From Gemmatimonadales bacterium (GTDB lineage Bacteria > Gemmatimonadota > Gemmatimonadetes > Longimicrobiales > Gaopeijiaceae): a DNA stretch of 64,000 bases. A program made the translations under genes and the position numbers. The notes below the pieces were generated by a model, which ran no database searches, was not told the origin of the DNA, and saw only the letters and a program-made list of their open reading frames with translations. Positions 7,612-16,859 of the stretch are shown here, piece by piece; positions within the stretch are counted from its first letter, which is position 1, and each line of letters begins with the position of its first letter. Location: contig REEG01000140.1 of assembly GCA_007695195.1 (NCBI GenBank), forward strand, positions 107,479 to 171,478. Direction: 5' to 3'.

Positions 7612-8667
7612 TCAGGAGACCGGAAGGGACGGCTCCTGATCCAGGGCGGGGACCAGGCGTCGATCCAATGCCTTGCAGATCACCTGCATCTGCTCCATGA
7701 GTTCGGCGAATTGCTCCGGATAGAGGGACTGGGCCCCGTCGGAGAGCGCCATCTCCGGGTTGGGGTGGACCTCCACCATGACCCCATCCGCTCCGGCCGC
7801 AACGGCGGCTCGCGCCATGGGAATCACCTTCGCCCGGATCCCGGTCCCGTGGCTGGGATCGGCGATGATGGGGAGGTGGGAGAGTCCCTGGATGACGGGA
7901 ATGGCCGTCAGATCCAGCAGGTTCCGGGTGTGTGTGTCGAAGCTCCGGACTCCCCGCTCGCAGAGGATCACCTGGTCGTTCCCTTCAGCCAGCAGGTACT
8001 CGGCGGCCAGGAGAAGCTCTTTGATGGTGGCCGACATCCCCCGCTTCAGGAGCACCGGCTTGCCGGATCTACCCGCCCGGCGCAGAAGCGTGTAATTCTG
8101 CATGTTCCGAGCACCGATCTGAATGATGTCGGCGTACTCGGCCACCAGATCCACGCCTTCGGCATCCAGCGCCTCCGTCACCACCGCCAGCCCCGATGCC
8201 TCACGGGCCTCGGCCAGGAGCTCGAGGCCCTTCATCCCAAGCCCCTGGAAGGAATACGGGGAGGTCCGTGGCTTGAATGCCCCGCCACGCAGAACCGTAG
8301 CTCCCATTTCCCGGAGCGTCCGTGCAATCCCGACGATCTGTTCCCGGCTCTCCACCGCACAAGGGCCCGCCATGACGACGATCTCCGATCCCCCGATCCG
8401 GGTACCATTGGGCAGGGTCACCACCGTGTCTTCCTGCTTCCACTCCCGGGACACCTGCTTGTACGGGCGGCTCACCTCGATGACCTCCAGAACCCCCTCG
8501 AGCCCCTCCAACCGAGCCGAGTCAACCCGCCCATCGTTGCCGATGAGCCCTACGGCGGTCCGCTGACGCCCGGGAATGGGTCGGGCATCGTACCCCATGG
8601 ACCGGATCGTCTCCACGACCCGATCGATGGAGGTCTGGGACGCGTCCTGCTTCATCACCACCAGCAT
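7612..8667 (-). CDS. aroF: 3-deoxy-7-phosphoheptulonate (DAHP) synthase, type I-beta with N-terminal regulatory domain
   Basis: DAHP synthase condenses phosphoenolpyruvate and erythrose-4-phosphate, the first step of the shikimate pathway. The 351-residue protein begins with an approximately 75-residue ferredoxin-like domain ([25 protein letters not shown]) like that of the Thermotoga enzyme, where it binds Tyr/Phe for feedback control. The KDO8P-synthase-like TIM barrel follows, with [37 protein letters not shown] and [11 protein letters not shown]. All catalytic and metal-binding stretches are intact. It starts 3 bp after the stop of the metallo-beta-lactamase-fold gene and probably shares its transcript. 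Confidence 0.95.
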   Translation of the reverse strand: MLVVMKQDASQTSIDRVVETIRSMGYDARPIPGRQRTAVGLIGNDGRVDSARLEGLEGVLEVIEVSRPYKQVSREWKQEDTVVTLPNGTRIGGSEIVVMAGPCAVESREQIVGIARTLREMGATVLRGGAFKPRTSPYSFQGLGMKGLELLAEAREASGLAVVTEALDAEGVDLVAEYADIIQIGARNMQNYTLLRRAGRSGKPVLLKRGMSATIKELLLAAEYLLAEGNDQVILCERGVRSFDTHTRNLLDLTAIPVIQGLSHLPIIADPSHGTGIRAKVIPMARAAVAAGADGVMVEVHPNPEMALSDGAQSLYPEQFAELMEQMQVICKALDRRLVPALDQEPSLPVS

Positions 8668-8670
8668 GAT

Positions 8671-9516
8671 TTACTCTCTGGAAGAGGGGAGTTCATATGT
8701 AAGGAGAGCCGGCAAGGTCGAACCCTCGGGAGAATTGGGGGTTCCGCCGGAAGCCCACTCGAGCCGCAAACCGTCCCGGGCCACCAAGGTCTTCCCGGGG
8801 AATCCCAACGATCGAACCAGCTCCGGAAGTCCAGCCCGATCCACCTGCGGATAGAGATGGGTGAGAACCAGTACGGCCGGGTCCGCGGCACAGGCGATTT
8901 CGCTGACGGCCGAGGGATCCAGGTGCATCCCGGGGAAATCCTGGGAGGGGAAGGCGCACTCCGCCACCAGGAGATCCACGCCCGCCATGAAGGTCCCCAA
9001 CTCGGGCGCGGGCCCCGTATCTCCCGTGTATCCCAAGCTCCCCGACTCCGTCTCGATCCGATACGCCAGCGATTCGTCGGTGTGGGGCGTGGGATGTGAA
9101 CGCAGGGAAAACCGTCGGCCTGGATCCTCCCAGCGTCCGCGCTCCGGAAGTTCCTTCACAACCAGGGGGAATCCAGGATCCAGGATATACTCTCCAAAGG
9201 CCCCGACCAATCCCTCCAGGCGACGGCCCAAACCCCGGGGTCCCAGCAAGGTCAGGGGCGATTTCCGGCCTCCCTGGATTCCGTGCCGGAGCGCCCAGAG
9301 GAGAGCGGGCAGATCCCCGAAGTGATCGGTGTGGTAGTGGGAGATGGTCACATGAGTCAGGGCCGACCAGTCCAGCCCCCACCGACTGAATCCATGGACT
9401 ACGCCGCTGCCACAATCCAGGAGAAGGCTGAATCCCTCACCCTCCACCAGGTGCCCCGCAGATCGGTGATCATCATCCGGCAGGAGCGTCCCGGCTCCCA
9501 GGATAGTCACCCGCAC
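8671..9516 (-). CDS. Metallo-beta-lactamase-fold hydrolase (RNase Z-like)
   Basis: This 281-residue MBL-fold protein carries the zinc motif HYHTDH (within THVTISHYHTDHFGD). A downstream TGDTG aspartate, an AECAF segment and a final histidine in VLTHLYPQ match the RNase Z/AtsA-like arm of the superfamily. GTG at 9514-9516 was chosen because the protein then begins RVTILGAG, as most relatives do, and GGGAG lies 6 bases upstream. The frame is open ten more codons. It lies between smc and aroF. It could be a tRNA 3'-processing enzyme or a phosphodiesterase; the sequence lacks a recognisable RNase Z exosite arm, so no specific substrate is claimed. Confidence 0.85.
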   Translation of the reverse strand: MRVTILGAGTLLPDDDHRSAGHLVEGEGFSLLLDCGSGVVHGFSRWGLDWSALTHVTISHYHTDHFGDLPALLWALRHGIQGGRKSPLTLLGPRGLGRRLEGLVGAFGEYILDPGFPLVVKELPERGRWEDPGRRFSLRSHPTPHTDESLAYRIETESGSLGYTGDTGPAPELGTFMAGVDLLVAECAFPSQDFPGMHLDPSAVSEIACAADPAVLVLTHLYPQVDRAGLPELVRSLGFPGKTLVARDGLRLEWASGGTPNSPEGSTLPALLTYELPSSRE

Positions 9517-9580
9517 GGCGCTCTCCCGGCCGCAGGCCCACAACACCGCGTCCCCGGGCAGGCCCTCCCCGATGCCCGGC

Positions 9581-12500
9581 TCACATCACCGCTCCCGCCG
9601 CCTCGAGCGCTTCTTCGAGGCGCACCCCCACGATGGAACTCACCCCTGGTTCCTCCATGGTGACCCCATAGATCCAATCCGCCGCCTCGATGGTGCGGGG
9701 ATTGTGGGTGATGACGATGAATTGCGTCTGGGCCTTGAAGTCCTGGAGAAGGCGGATGAAGCGGCCGATGTTGGACTCGTCCAGTGGGGCGTCCACCTCA
9801 TCCAGTACGCAGAAGGGCGACGGTTTCACCAGGTAGATCCCGAAGAGGAGGGAGAGCGCCGTGAGCGCTCGTTCCCCTCCGGAGAGGAGGTCGATCCGTT
9901 GGGTCCGCTTCCCTCGGGGCGAGGCGTGGATCTCAATGACGGATTCCAGAGGATCCTGGGGATCTTCGAGCCAGATGTCGCACTCCCCGCCCTGGAAGAG
10001 CCGGAGGAAGGTGCTGCGGAAGTTGTCGCGGATCGCTTCGAACGTTTCCTGGAAGAGCCGCGTCGCTGTGGCGTTGATCTCGCGAATGGCGCTCCGAAGG
10101 TCGTTACGGGCGTCCACCAGGTCGTCGCGCTGCTCCTTCAGGAAGTCCAGCCGCGCTGACTCCTCCTCATGCTCCTCCACCGCGAGCATATTCACCGGAC
10201 CCATCTTTCCCAGACGCCCCACCACATCCGCCAACTCGTCGCGGAGCTCGTTGGTCTCGCCCTCCAGGATGTGGGCGTCCCGGGTCAACTGCTCCAGGGA
10301 CCGCCCCCATTCCCCTTCGAGACGATCCTGCACCCGCCCGATGCGGCCCTCCAGCTCCCGACTCTCGAGTTCGAGACGATGGCGGGCCTCCGATGCCTGC
10401 CGCTCCCGGACCCGGGCCTCACGGCTCCGGGTCTCTGCCGTTTCAACCTCCCCCTGGATTGCCCGCAAGACCTCTTCCTGCCGGCGGAGGGTTTCGGTGG
10501 CATCGTCCCGCAGGGAGAAGAGTCTCTCGATCTCCGCCTCACCCTGGGAGCGGGTGACAGCCGCTTCGCCCACGCCCTTCCGGAGGCTCGCCTCTTCGCC
10601 GTCCAGCGACTCGATCCTCCGCCGGTTCCGCTGAGCCAGACGTGTGAGTTCGTCCAGACGCTCCCGTAGGCGCTCCACATCCCCTTCCGCCCTAGCTTCC
10701 CGGACCGTGAGATCGGAGACCTGGGTGCGCACGGTCTCCCACTCCTCCTGTACCTCTTCCAGGAGGCGCCTAGCCTCGTCTCGACCTCGGGCGATATCGG
10801 TCTCGCCGGCCGCCAACCCTTCCAATTCGGTCCGGGCGGCGGCGGCCCTCTCGTCGGTGCGCTGCATTGCCGCAGCCGTGGCCTGGATCTGTCGCTGAAC
10901 CTCTTCCCGGGCTCGCTCCCGCCGTGCCCGATCAGCCGATTGCTCCCGGGCCTCCGCCTGCGCCTCCCGAAGCCGGTCCTGGCTGAGCCGTGCCTCGCGG
11001 CGGATCTCATGGAGGGTGGCTTCGGCCTCCTGGACCTGGAGATGGACGGCCTCCCGGCGCTCCCGGGCGTCGTCGGCTTCATCTCGGGCCTGGGACGCGT
11101 CGCGACGGAGCTGGTCCAGTTCGCCGCGGCGCTCGAGGAGGCCGGTGGCGCCCAGGGGATTCCCCACCCTCAGGAGGCCGGGGCGGCTGCGTACCAGGCC
11201 CCTGGCCGTGACGGATTCATCGGCGGCCGGGAGGGTGAGTGGGTCCCCCATGCCCTCGCTGAAGTCCACCCCGTCCAGGAGGACCCGGACCCAGGGGGCT
11301 CCAGCCCCTTCCACCTCCAGCCGGTCCAGGAGCGCTCCCTCACCGGACAGGTCGGGGACCCCCTCCAGGGGCAGGATGACGAGCCCGCCCCCTTTGCGCC
11401 ACTCACGCTCGAACCAGTGCACAAGCCGCAGGGCGGCGGCCTCGTCTTCCACCAACACGCCCCGGCTGAGCACCCCGAGATAGGCTTCCACAGCGGCCAT
11501 AACCTGTGGAGGTGCAGACAGATAGTCGGCCAGCACGCCGAGGACACCAGGGGGAGGCGCGGCCAGAAGGGATTTGAGGACAGGGTCCATCCCCTCCCGG
11601 TCCCGCTCCATGCGCTCGAGGGCCCGCAGACGGGTCTCCAGGGTGGCCGCCTGATCTTCGGCTTCGAGTTCCACGCGACGAGCCCCATCCGCCTTCGTCC
11701 GGACCCGCTCCACCTCCCGGCTTGCCCCTTCCACGGCCTTCTGCGTCGTCTCGACACCGGTGGAGAGCTGGGCGATGCGATCGGTGAAGAGGTCGCCCTG
11801 AGCCGCCAGCTCTTCCAACGCGACCGCGGCACGCTCAAGCTCCTCATCCAGGTGTTGCCGGCGCAGCTCCAGGTCCCGGGCCTGCTCGGCGGCGGCATCC
11901 ACATCTCCCCGAAGCTGCGCCGTTCTCCGGGCCAGTTCGCGCTCGCGCTGTTCAATGGACTCGAAGGCGCCCCGGGCTAGGGTGAGGCGTTCCCGGACTT
12001 CCTGGGAGGCGGCACGGCGCAGCTTCAGTTCGTCCCGGAGCGCCTGGAGAGCCCGGCCTCTCGTCACCTCTCCCGCCCGGACCTCCCTGATTTCGGCATC
12101 GGCCCGCTCCAGCGCATGACCCGCCTCCTGCCGCTCCAGGGCGATCCGCTCGAGTCGTTGCCCGGTATTCTCTTCCCGCTCCCGAGCCACGGCCACCTCC
12201 CGCTCCAATCGCACAATCCGGGTGCGGAGTTCCTCGGTCCGACCCGCCGCTTCCGTCCGCGCCCGCTCCGCCTCCACCCGGGTGGCCCTGAGCGATTCGA
12301 GGCGGGCCTCCAGTTCGGTGACCCGGGCCTGTAGGGCTTCCGGATCGTCAGCGGAGGTCAGAGCGCCGGCAATCTCGGAACGACGCTGCTCAAGGGCCGC
12401 CAACTCCCGACCCACCAGAGTGACCTCGAGATCCAACCGGCGCTTGCGGAGCTCGGTATACCGCTGCGCCCGACCCCTCTGCCGGGCCAGGGAGCGGACC

Positions 12501-13102
12501 TTGCTCTCCACCTCACCGATGAGATCCTCTAGCCGTTGCAGGTCGGCTTCGGCCCGCTCCAATCGCCGGGAGGCGGCGCGGCGCCGGTCCTTGTACTTGC
12601 CGATCCCCGCCGCCTCTTCGAAGAGTCCTCGACGCTCCTCAGCCCGGTCCGAAAGGATGGCGTCGATCATGCGGTTCTCGATCACCGCATAGGCATTGGC
12701 CCCGAGACCCGTGTCCCGACAGAGCTCCTGGATGTCCTTGAGGCGGCAACTGGAGCGGTTCAACCGGTACTCCGAACCTCCATCGCGGAAGACCGTGCGA
12801 GCGATCTCCACCTCCTCGAAGGGCACCGGGAGTGCGCCGCCTGCATTGGACAACTCCATGGTGACGGAGCCGCGATGCACGGGACGGCGTCCCACGGTGC
12901 CCTGGAAGATGGCCTCTTCCATGCGGGCTCCGCGGATGGCTGTGGGACGCTGCTCGCCCAGGACCCACCGGATCGCATCCGAGATGTTGGACTTCCCGCA
13001 TCCGTTGGGGCCAACGACGGCTGTGATCCCTTCGTGGAAGGCGATCTCCGTTCGGTCGGCAAAGGATTTGAAGCCGTGGATGCGAAGCGCGGTAAGCTTC
13101 AT
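9581..13102 (-). CDS. smc: Chromosome segregation ATPase SMC
   Basis: This 1173-residue SMC protein has the canonical five-part layout. The N-terminal head carries Walker A GPNGCGKSN (about 31-39) and a Q-loop LGEQ. A long coiled coil of Arg/Glu-rich heptads follows, then a hinge around residues 505-640 with the conserved Gly-rich segments. A second coiled coil leads to a C-terminal head with signature LLSGGERALTALSLLF and Walker B FCVLDEVDAPLD. It forms the condensin core with ScpA and ScpB, which are not in this window. Its ATG overlaps the stop of the upstream ParA-like gene by 4 bp (ATGA), so the two are probably translated together. Confidence 0.97.
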   Translation of the reverse strand: MKLTALRIHGFKSFADRTEIAFHEGITAVVGPNGCGKSNISDAIRWVLGEQRPTAIRGARMEEAIFQGTVGRRPVHRGSVTMELSNAGGALPVPFEEVEIARTVFRDGGSEYRLNRSSCRLKDIQELCRDTGLGANAYAVIENRMIDAILSDRAEERRGLFEEAAGIGKYKDRRRAASRRLERAEADLQRLEDLIGEVESKVRSLARQRGRAQRYTELRKRRLDLEVTLVGRELAALEQRRSEIAGALTSADDPEALQARVTELEARLESLRATRVEAERARTEAAGRTEELRTRIVRLEREVAVAREREENTGQRLERIALERQEAGHALERADAEIREVRAGEVTRGRALQALRDELKLRRAASQEVRERLTLARGAFESIEQRERELARRTAQLRGDVDAAAEQARDLELRRQHLDEELERAAVALEELAAQGDLFTDRIAQLSTGVETTQKAVEGASREVERVRTKADGARRVELEAEDQAATLETRLRALERMERDREGMDPVLKSLLAAPPPGVLGVLADYLSAPPQVMAAVEAYLGVLSRGVLVEDEAAALRLVHWFEREWRKGGGLVILPLEGVPDLSGEGALLDRLEVEGAGAPWVRVLLDGVDFSEGMGDPLTLPAADESVTARGLVRSRPGLLRVGNPLGATGLLERRGELDQLRRDASQARDEADDARERREAVHLQVQEAEATLHEIRREARLSQDRLREAQAEAREQSADRARRERAREEVQRQIQATAAAMQRTDERAAAARTELEGLAAGETDIARGRDEARRLLEEVQEEWETVRTQVSDLTVREARAEGDVERLRERLDELTRLAQRNRRRIESLDGEEASLRKGVGEAAVTRSQGEAEIERLFSLRDDATETLRRQEEVLRAIQGEVETAETRSREARVRERQASEARHRLELESRELEGRIGRVQDRLEGEWGRSLEQLTRDAHILEGETNELRDELADVVGRLGKMGPVNMLAVEEHEEESARLDFLKEQRDDLVDARNDLRSAIREINATATRLFQETFEAIRDNFRSTFLRLFQGGECDIWLEDPQDPLESVIEIHASPRGKRTQRIDLLSGGERALTALSLLFGIYLVKPSPFCVLDEVDAPLDESNIGRFIRLLQDFKAQTQFIVITHNPRTIEAADWIYGVTMEEPGVSSIVGVRLEEALEAAGAVM

Positions 13103-14100
13103 GGGCTCCGGAGGAGGTCGTCCAGGAGGAGAGCGGAGTCTCCGGCCACCGGGGTGATCCCCGGGATCTCAAGAACGCCAAACAGAGCCCCCACAACCAG
13201 ACCGAGAGCCACCACGATCAGAAAGATTAGGAACCAGAAGAGTGTCCGGGACTCAGGCGCGGCGTCGGATGGTGTGGACGGAGACGGCTGTGGATCGGTG
13301 GCCTGTACAGACCCTGCCGCCCCCCCTCGCCCTGCGGGAATAGCGCCACCGGCGTCACCGCCACCAGCGTCGGTGTCTTCCACCGGAGGCGACCACTGAG
13401 CGACCTCCGCGGCCTCCGCAGCCTCCGACTCCATGGGAACAGACAGACCGGGGACGTCAGGCTCCGCCTCCGGATCCGCCGCAGCCGGTGTCACCGGAGC
13501 AGGCACAGCCCCGGACCCGGCCACGCCTGCTCTCTCCGGGTGGAGAACGAAGCCACCCTGGCCCTGGTCCACCCCGGCGGACAGGGCACTCTTCAGCCGG
13601 ATGGACCGATCCGCCTCACCTGCGAGTCCCTCCGTGCCCGGCGCTCCCGCCGGGAGGTAGAGCAATACCAGAAGCCCGGAATCGCGGCACTGGGAAAGAA
13701 CGGCTCCCCATCTGGGATGGCGAAGTACCGAAGGGGGGTCGGCCACCACCGTCCCCGCAGGTGCGAAGAGGAATCCCCCCTCCTGCTCCCTTGAAACCCG
13801 CTCCGGTGATACCCCGAAAAGGACGGCGTCGGTCACCCCTTCGCCGTTGGGTCCGCCCAGCACCTCGTGGAGGGTGGGGTCGGCGACGTCGGCATCGAGA
13901 AGCAGAACCCTACGCCCTAACTCCCCCAGGCCACGGGCGAGTCCGGCGGCCGCACTCGGCGCCCAGCCGCTCTCGCGGGTGGCCGGGTCGGCCAGAAGCA
14001 CGACGACCTGAACCCTGGGGTCCGTCAGTTCGTGGAGAGGGTCCGGAAGAACGGGAGATTCCGGATCGAACGAGAGGACGATTGCAGATTCGGAGGCCAT
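13099..14100 (-). CDS. ParA/MinD-like protein with degenerate P-loop and C-terminal membrane anchor
   Basis: This 333-residue protein is of unknown function. Residues 30-160 read like the core of a ParA/MinD or BY-kinase-type ATPase. A first strand (QVVVLLADP) leads to a helix and then GRRVLLLDADVADPTLHEVLGG, the deviant Walker segment, with GGFLFAPAGTVVADP and LLVLLYLPAGAP as later strands. The region where KGGxGKT should sit is DPATRESGWAP (38-48), with no lysine or GKT, so nucleotide hydrolysis is unlikely. About 120 Pro/Ala/Glu-rich residues follow. One transmembrane helix (about 287-310, FWFLIFLIVVALGLVVGALF) and a short tail close the protein. It overlaps smc by 4 bp. A membrane-tethered partner of SMC or a degenerate tyrosine-kinase-like protein are both possible. 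Confidence 0.72.
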   Translation of the reverse strand: MASESAIVLSFDPESPVLPDPLHELTDPRVQVVVLLADPATRESGWAPSAAAGLARGLGELGRRVLLLDADVADPTLHEVLGGPNGEGVTDAVLFGVSPERVSREQEGGFLFAPAGTVVADPPSVLRHPRWGAVLSQCRDSGLLVLLYLPAGAPGTEGLAGEADRSIRLKSALSAGVDQGQGGFVLHPERAGVAGSGAVPAPVTPAAADPEAEPDVPGLSVPMESEAAEAAEVAQWSPPVEDTDAGGGDAGGAIPAGRGGAAGSVQATDPQPSPSTPSDAAPESRTLFWFLIFLIVVALGLVVGALFGVLEIPGITPVAGDSALLLDDLLRSP

Positions 14101-14216
14101 GGGATCACCGGAAGGGGGGGGTTCCCTGATACCCCGGCAATACCCCGGGGCCGCAGTCTGGGCGAAGGTAACCCCAGGGGCGACCCCGGGGCAATCAGAA
14201 CGAGCGACCCGCCGGA

Positions 14217-14573
14217 CTACGCCTCGAAGGAGTGCGTCTGAGCGTCTCCCCAGAGGCTCTCGAGTTGATAGAACTCGCGCGCCGTCGTGTGGAAGACGTG
14301 GACAACCACATCGAAGTAATCGATGAGGACCCAGCGCCCTTCATTGAGCCCTTCCACATGGCTCGGGCGCACCCCCATCTTCTTCAACTCATCGATGATG
14401 TGATCGGCGATGGCCTTCACCTGGGTATCGGAACGCCCGGTGGCCAGGAGGAAGAACTCGGTGGCCGACGAGATGCCCCGGAGGTCCATGGCCAGGACCT
14501 CTTCCGCCTTCCGCTCCAGCGCCAACTCCGCCGCCCGGGCCAGGTGAGCCGGGGACTCGTCCCACTCGGGCAC
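14217..14573 (-). CDS. rsfS: Ribosomal silencing factor RsfS
   Basis: This 118-residue protein of the RsfS/Iojap family binds uL14 on the free 50S subunit and blocks joining of the 30S subunit when translation should slow. Family features are all present: the N-terminal helix with LALERKAEEVLAMDLRG, ATEFFLLATGRSDTQVKAIADHI and VEGLNEGRWVLIDYFDVVVHVFH. The length is typical. The gene follows rplI by 17 bp. This differs from the frequent nadD-rsfS pairing but fits a ribosome-related operon. The 116-bp gap after it, before the ParA-like gene, is C/G-rich without a clear terminator. Confidence 0.95.
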   Translation of the reverse strand: MPEWDESPAHLARAAELALERKAEEVLAMDLRGISSATEFFLLATGRSDTQVKAIADHIIDELKKMGVRPSHVEGLNEGRWVLIDYFDVVVHVFHTTAREFYQLESLWGDAQTHSFEA

Positions 14574-14590
14574 GGCGGCGCCGTCCCGAG

Positions 14591-15046
14591 TCAGCCTTCC
14601 TCCCGGGTGATCCGGACCTCAACCTCCACCTCGACCTCCGAGTGGAGCCGAATGGCGACTTGGTAGACACCGACCTCCTTGAGAGGCTCATCCAGAACGA
14701 CCTGTCTGCGCTCGACCTCGAAGTCGAGCTCCAGCTCGTTGAGGCGTTCCGCCACATCCTGGGCGGCGATGCTCCCAAAGAGCCGTCCCTCTTCCGACGC
14801 CAGCGCCTCAAAGGCGATGGACACTTCGTCGATCTGGGAAGCGCGCCGACGGGCCTCCAGAGTGTCCCGCTTGGATCGCTCCTCGGCCTGCCGCTTCTCC
14901 TCCTCGATTCGGCGGAGATTGCCGGCCGAGGCCTCGTAGGCGAGACCCTGGGGAAGAAGGAAGTTCCGGGCGTACCCGGGCTTGACGGTAACCACATCTC
15001 CGGGCTGGCCCAGGTTCTCCACGGTCTCCTTCAAAATCAACTTCAT
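14591..15046 (-). CDS. rplI: 50S ribosomal protein L9 (bL9)
   Basis: This 151-residue ribosomal protein binds 23S rRNA domain V and projects from the L1 side of the large subunit. It starts MKLILKETVENLGQPGDVVTVKPGYARNFLLPQGLA, the conserved N-terminal rRNA-binding domain with Gly and aromatic residues in place. A long connecting helix (residues about 45-75) and a C-terminal domain ending VEVEVEVRITREEG follow. The ATG at 15044-15046 has AAGGAG 7 bases upstream (15054-15059); the longer open frame reaching 15172 lies inside the preceding membrane-protein gene. It sits 19 bp downstream of the DUF2232 gene. Confidence 0.97.
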   Translation of the reverse strand: MKLILKETVENLGQPGDVVTVKPGYARNFLLPQGLAYEASAGNLRRIEEEKRQAEERSKRDTLEARRRASQIDEVSIAFEALASEEGRLFGSIAAQDVAERLNELELDFEVERRQVVLDEPLKEVGVYQVAIRLHSEVEVEVEVRITREEG

Positions 15047-15065
15047 CGTCGCGCTCCTTGAAAAT

Positions 15066-16019
15066 CTATCCGGACCCGGCTGACTCGTCTGCGGCCCCGC
15101 GGGCCCGCAGATCGAACCACGAGTCGCCCACACCGATGACCATTGCCCCGAAGGCCAGCACCGGCGGCACAAGCGCCGCCGTCACTGCCAATAGAAGCAT
15201 GGCCGGTAGCGAAAGCCCTCCGGAAAGAGCCAGAACCACTCCGGCTCCCCGAAAGGCGTATAGCCCTGCCATGAACACCACCAGGTTCAATCCCACCCGA
15301 CCCGGTCCCCCACTCCAACCGAAGGCGAGGATCAGCCCCAGCCCCACAATGAAAACCCAGATCAGCGGGTCCGGGAACCGGAAGCGGGCCAGCGGAGAGA
15401 GTCCGGCATCCGATCCGGCGGATGCGCGAACGTAGAGCCACCATGCCGTTCCCAGAGCCGCCAGCGTAGCCAATCCCAGGAGCGCAGGGAATACCTGACC
15501 CTGGATCTCCGCCGTTCGACCCAGCGTTTCCGCCAGGGCGCCCACAAACTCCCCTTCCCCCTCGCCGGAGAAGCTGCCCAGCAGCGCTCCCGCAGCCTGG
15601 GCTCCCCTTTCCAGCCGGGCATCTACCAGGGCCTGGATGCGCCCGGTCCCGCCAAAGCCCGCCAGGATCAGCACCGCCGAGAGGAAGGCCCCCGCCACCG
15701 CCAGGAGGCCCCGCTCCAGCATCGATCGTTGGGGCCAGCCCCAACTCAAGGCCAGGAACCCCCCCCCTGCCAGTATGGCCCACCCCCGCTCGGCGAACCA
15801 GAGGCCGTCACCGGAAGGTCCGGGGAGCGGAAAGAGCAGGATCAGCAGGGCCGCCCCCAGGATCAGACTCCGGAGCCGTCCACCCGGAACCACCAGCGCC
15901 AACAGGATGAACGGAACCCCAACCAGGATCAGGGGGTGCCCGATGCCCAGGGCGAGAACCACCAGGAAGAGCCCCAGGGGTCGGAGCCATCGCCGCTCCG
16001 ATCCCCTCACCTCTTCCAT
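15066..16019 (-). CDS. DUF2232 (YybS-like) multi-pass membrane protein
   Basis: This 317-residue protein has about eight hydrophobic helices. An N-terminal cluster (LFLVVLALGIGHPLILVGVPFILLALVV) is followed by more, and a final pair ends LLLAVTAALVPPVLAFGAMVIGVGDSWFDLR. A loop in the middle (about residues 120-165) is polar with GlyGlu repeats. Its position between the S6-S18 gene and rplI is exactly where the YybS/DUF2232 membrane protein lies in many Gram-positive and related genomes. The ECF-transporter-like fold and the C-terminal GDSWFDLR agree with that family. Its function is unknown. It begins 10 bp after the S6-S18 stop. Confidence 0.75.
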   Translation of the reverse strand: MEEVRGSERRWLRPLGLFLVVLALGIGHPLILVGVPFILLALVVPGGRLRSLILGAALLILLFPLPGPSGDGLWFAERGWAILAGGGFLALSWGWPQRSMLERGLLAVAGAFLSAVLILAGFGGTGRIQALVDARLERGAQAAGALLGSFSGEGEGEFVGALAETLGRTAEIQGQVFPALLGLATLAALGTAWWLYVRASAGSDAGLSPLARFRFPDPLIWVFIVGLGLILAFGWSGGPGRVGLNLVVFMAGLYAFRGAGVVLALSGGLSLPAMLLLAVTAALVPPVLAFGAMVIGVGDSWFDLRARGAADESAGSG

Positions 16020-16028
16020 CTGCGCATC

Positions 16029-16670
16029 CTACCGGTCGTGATCCTGTACGTAGGGAAGCAGGGCCAGGAACCGCGCCCTCTTCACCGCTGTGCCCAGACC
16101 GCGCTGGAAGCGTGCCGTCACCTTCGTCGTCCGCTTCGGCAGGATCTTCCCCTGTTCGGTAACGAAACGGGAGAGGGTAGAGACGTCCTTGTAGTTCAGC
16201 ATCTCGATGCGGGGCCCTTCAACCCGGCGGCGGCGCCCCCGTCCACCTGAAAACTCCGGGGGTGACGTGCCGTCATCCTCGAAGTCGTCGTCCTCGTCTT
16301 CGTCCTCGTCGTCGTCGTCATCATCGTCCTGCGAGGAGGACTCCGGCTCTTCGGCGAAAATGGACATCCCCGTGGTGGGCTCGCCCTCGTTGATCACCAC
16401 CAGGTGTCGCATCAACTCCTCGTCCAGCTTGAGGATGCGCTCGAACTCGGGGAGTGCCGAAGGATCGGTGACGAAGTGGGCCACCACGTAGTAGCCCTGA
16501 TTCTGGTCGTGGATCTCATACGCCAGGGCGCGAACGCCCCAGTGATCCACCTCAGCCACCTCCGCTCCATCCGGTCCCGTCAGGAGGGCATGGAAGCGCT
16601 CGAGTTTGGCGTTGATCGCCTCTTCGTCGAGTGCGGGGTGAAAGATGTAGACGACTTCGTAGTTTCTCAT
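16029..16670 (-). CDS. Fused ribosomal proteins S6 and S18 (bS6-bS18)
   Basis: One uninterrupted 213-residue frame encodes two ribosomal proteins. Residues 1-97 are S6 ([20 protein letters not shown]..., [31 protein letters not shown]). Residues 107-133 are an extremely acidic linker of Asp/Glu runs. Residues 144-213 are S18, with an Arg-rich entry, [23 protein letters not shown] and [13 protein letters not shown]. In E. coli, S6 and S18 bind the 30S platform as a heterodimer, so the fusion would fix their 1:1 ratio. No ATG/GTG/TTG suitable for separate S18 initiation exists in the linker, and the usual ssb gene between rpsF and rpsR is absent. The S18 part lacks the zinc cysteines of some bacteria. 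Initiation at 16668-16670 gives the S6 N-terminus. Confidence 0.93.
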   Translation of the reverse strand: MRNYEVVYIFHPALDEEAINAKLERFHALLTGPDGAEVAEVDHWGVRALAYEIHDQNQGYYVVAHFVTDPSALPEFERILKLDEELMRHLVVINEGEPTTGMSIFAEEPESSSQDDDDDDDEDEDEDDDFEDDGTSPPEFSGGRGRRRRVEGPRIEMLNYKDVSTLSRFVTEQGKILPKRTTKVTARFQRGLGTAVKRARFLALLPYVQDHDR

Positions 16671-16742
16671 GGACTGTCGATTCCCGTGGTCCGTCGATGT
16701 GAACGGGCCCCGCCGGGGGGCGGAGCGGGTGAAGCTATAGAA

Positions 16743-16769
16743 GCTATAAGACCCTCGCCGACACTTCAA
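16743..16769 (-). promoter_or_regulatory. Candidate promoter of the S6-S18 operon
   Basis: TTGAAG (16764-16769) and TATAGC (16743-16748) face the S6-S18 gene with a 15-bp spacer, which is shorter than ideal. A second TATAGC lies 9 bp closer to the gene. It sits in the only sizeable gap between ychF and this operon, so some promoter is expected here. Confidence 0.4.
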
Positions 16770-16859
16770 CCGCTTGGGAGCCGCGAACGAGCCGGCAGCC
16801 CGAGGGATCCCGAGGGAGAACTCCGGATCCGGAGCCGGCGGACGTGGGCCAGCTCGGGT

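Noticed and set aside
7575..7615. tRNA-like T-loop (TTCGAGC) after aroF
   Set aside because: The flanking five bases on each side do not pair and no anticodon or acceptor arm is present.
7711..9099. Long plus-strand frame opposite aroF and the MBL-fold gene
   Set aside because: It is the mirror of strongly conserved coding sequence; no motif, no ribosome-binding site.
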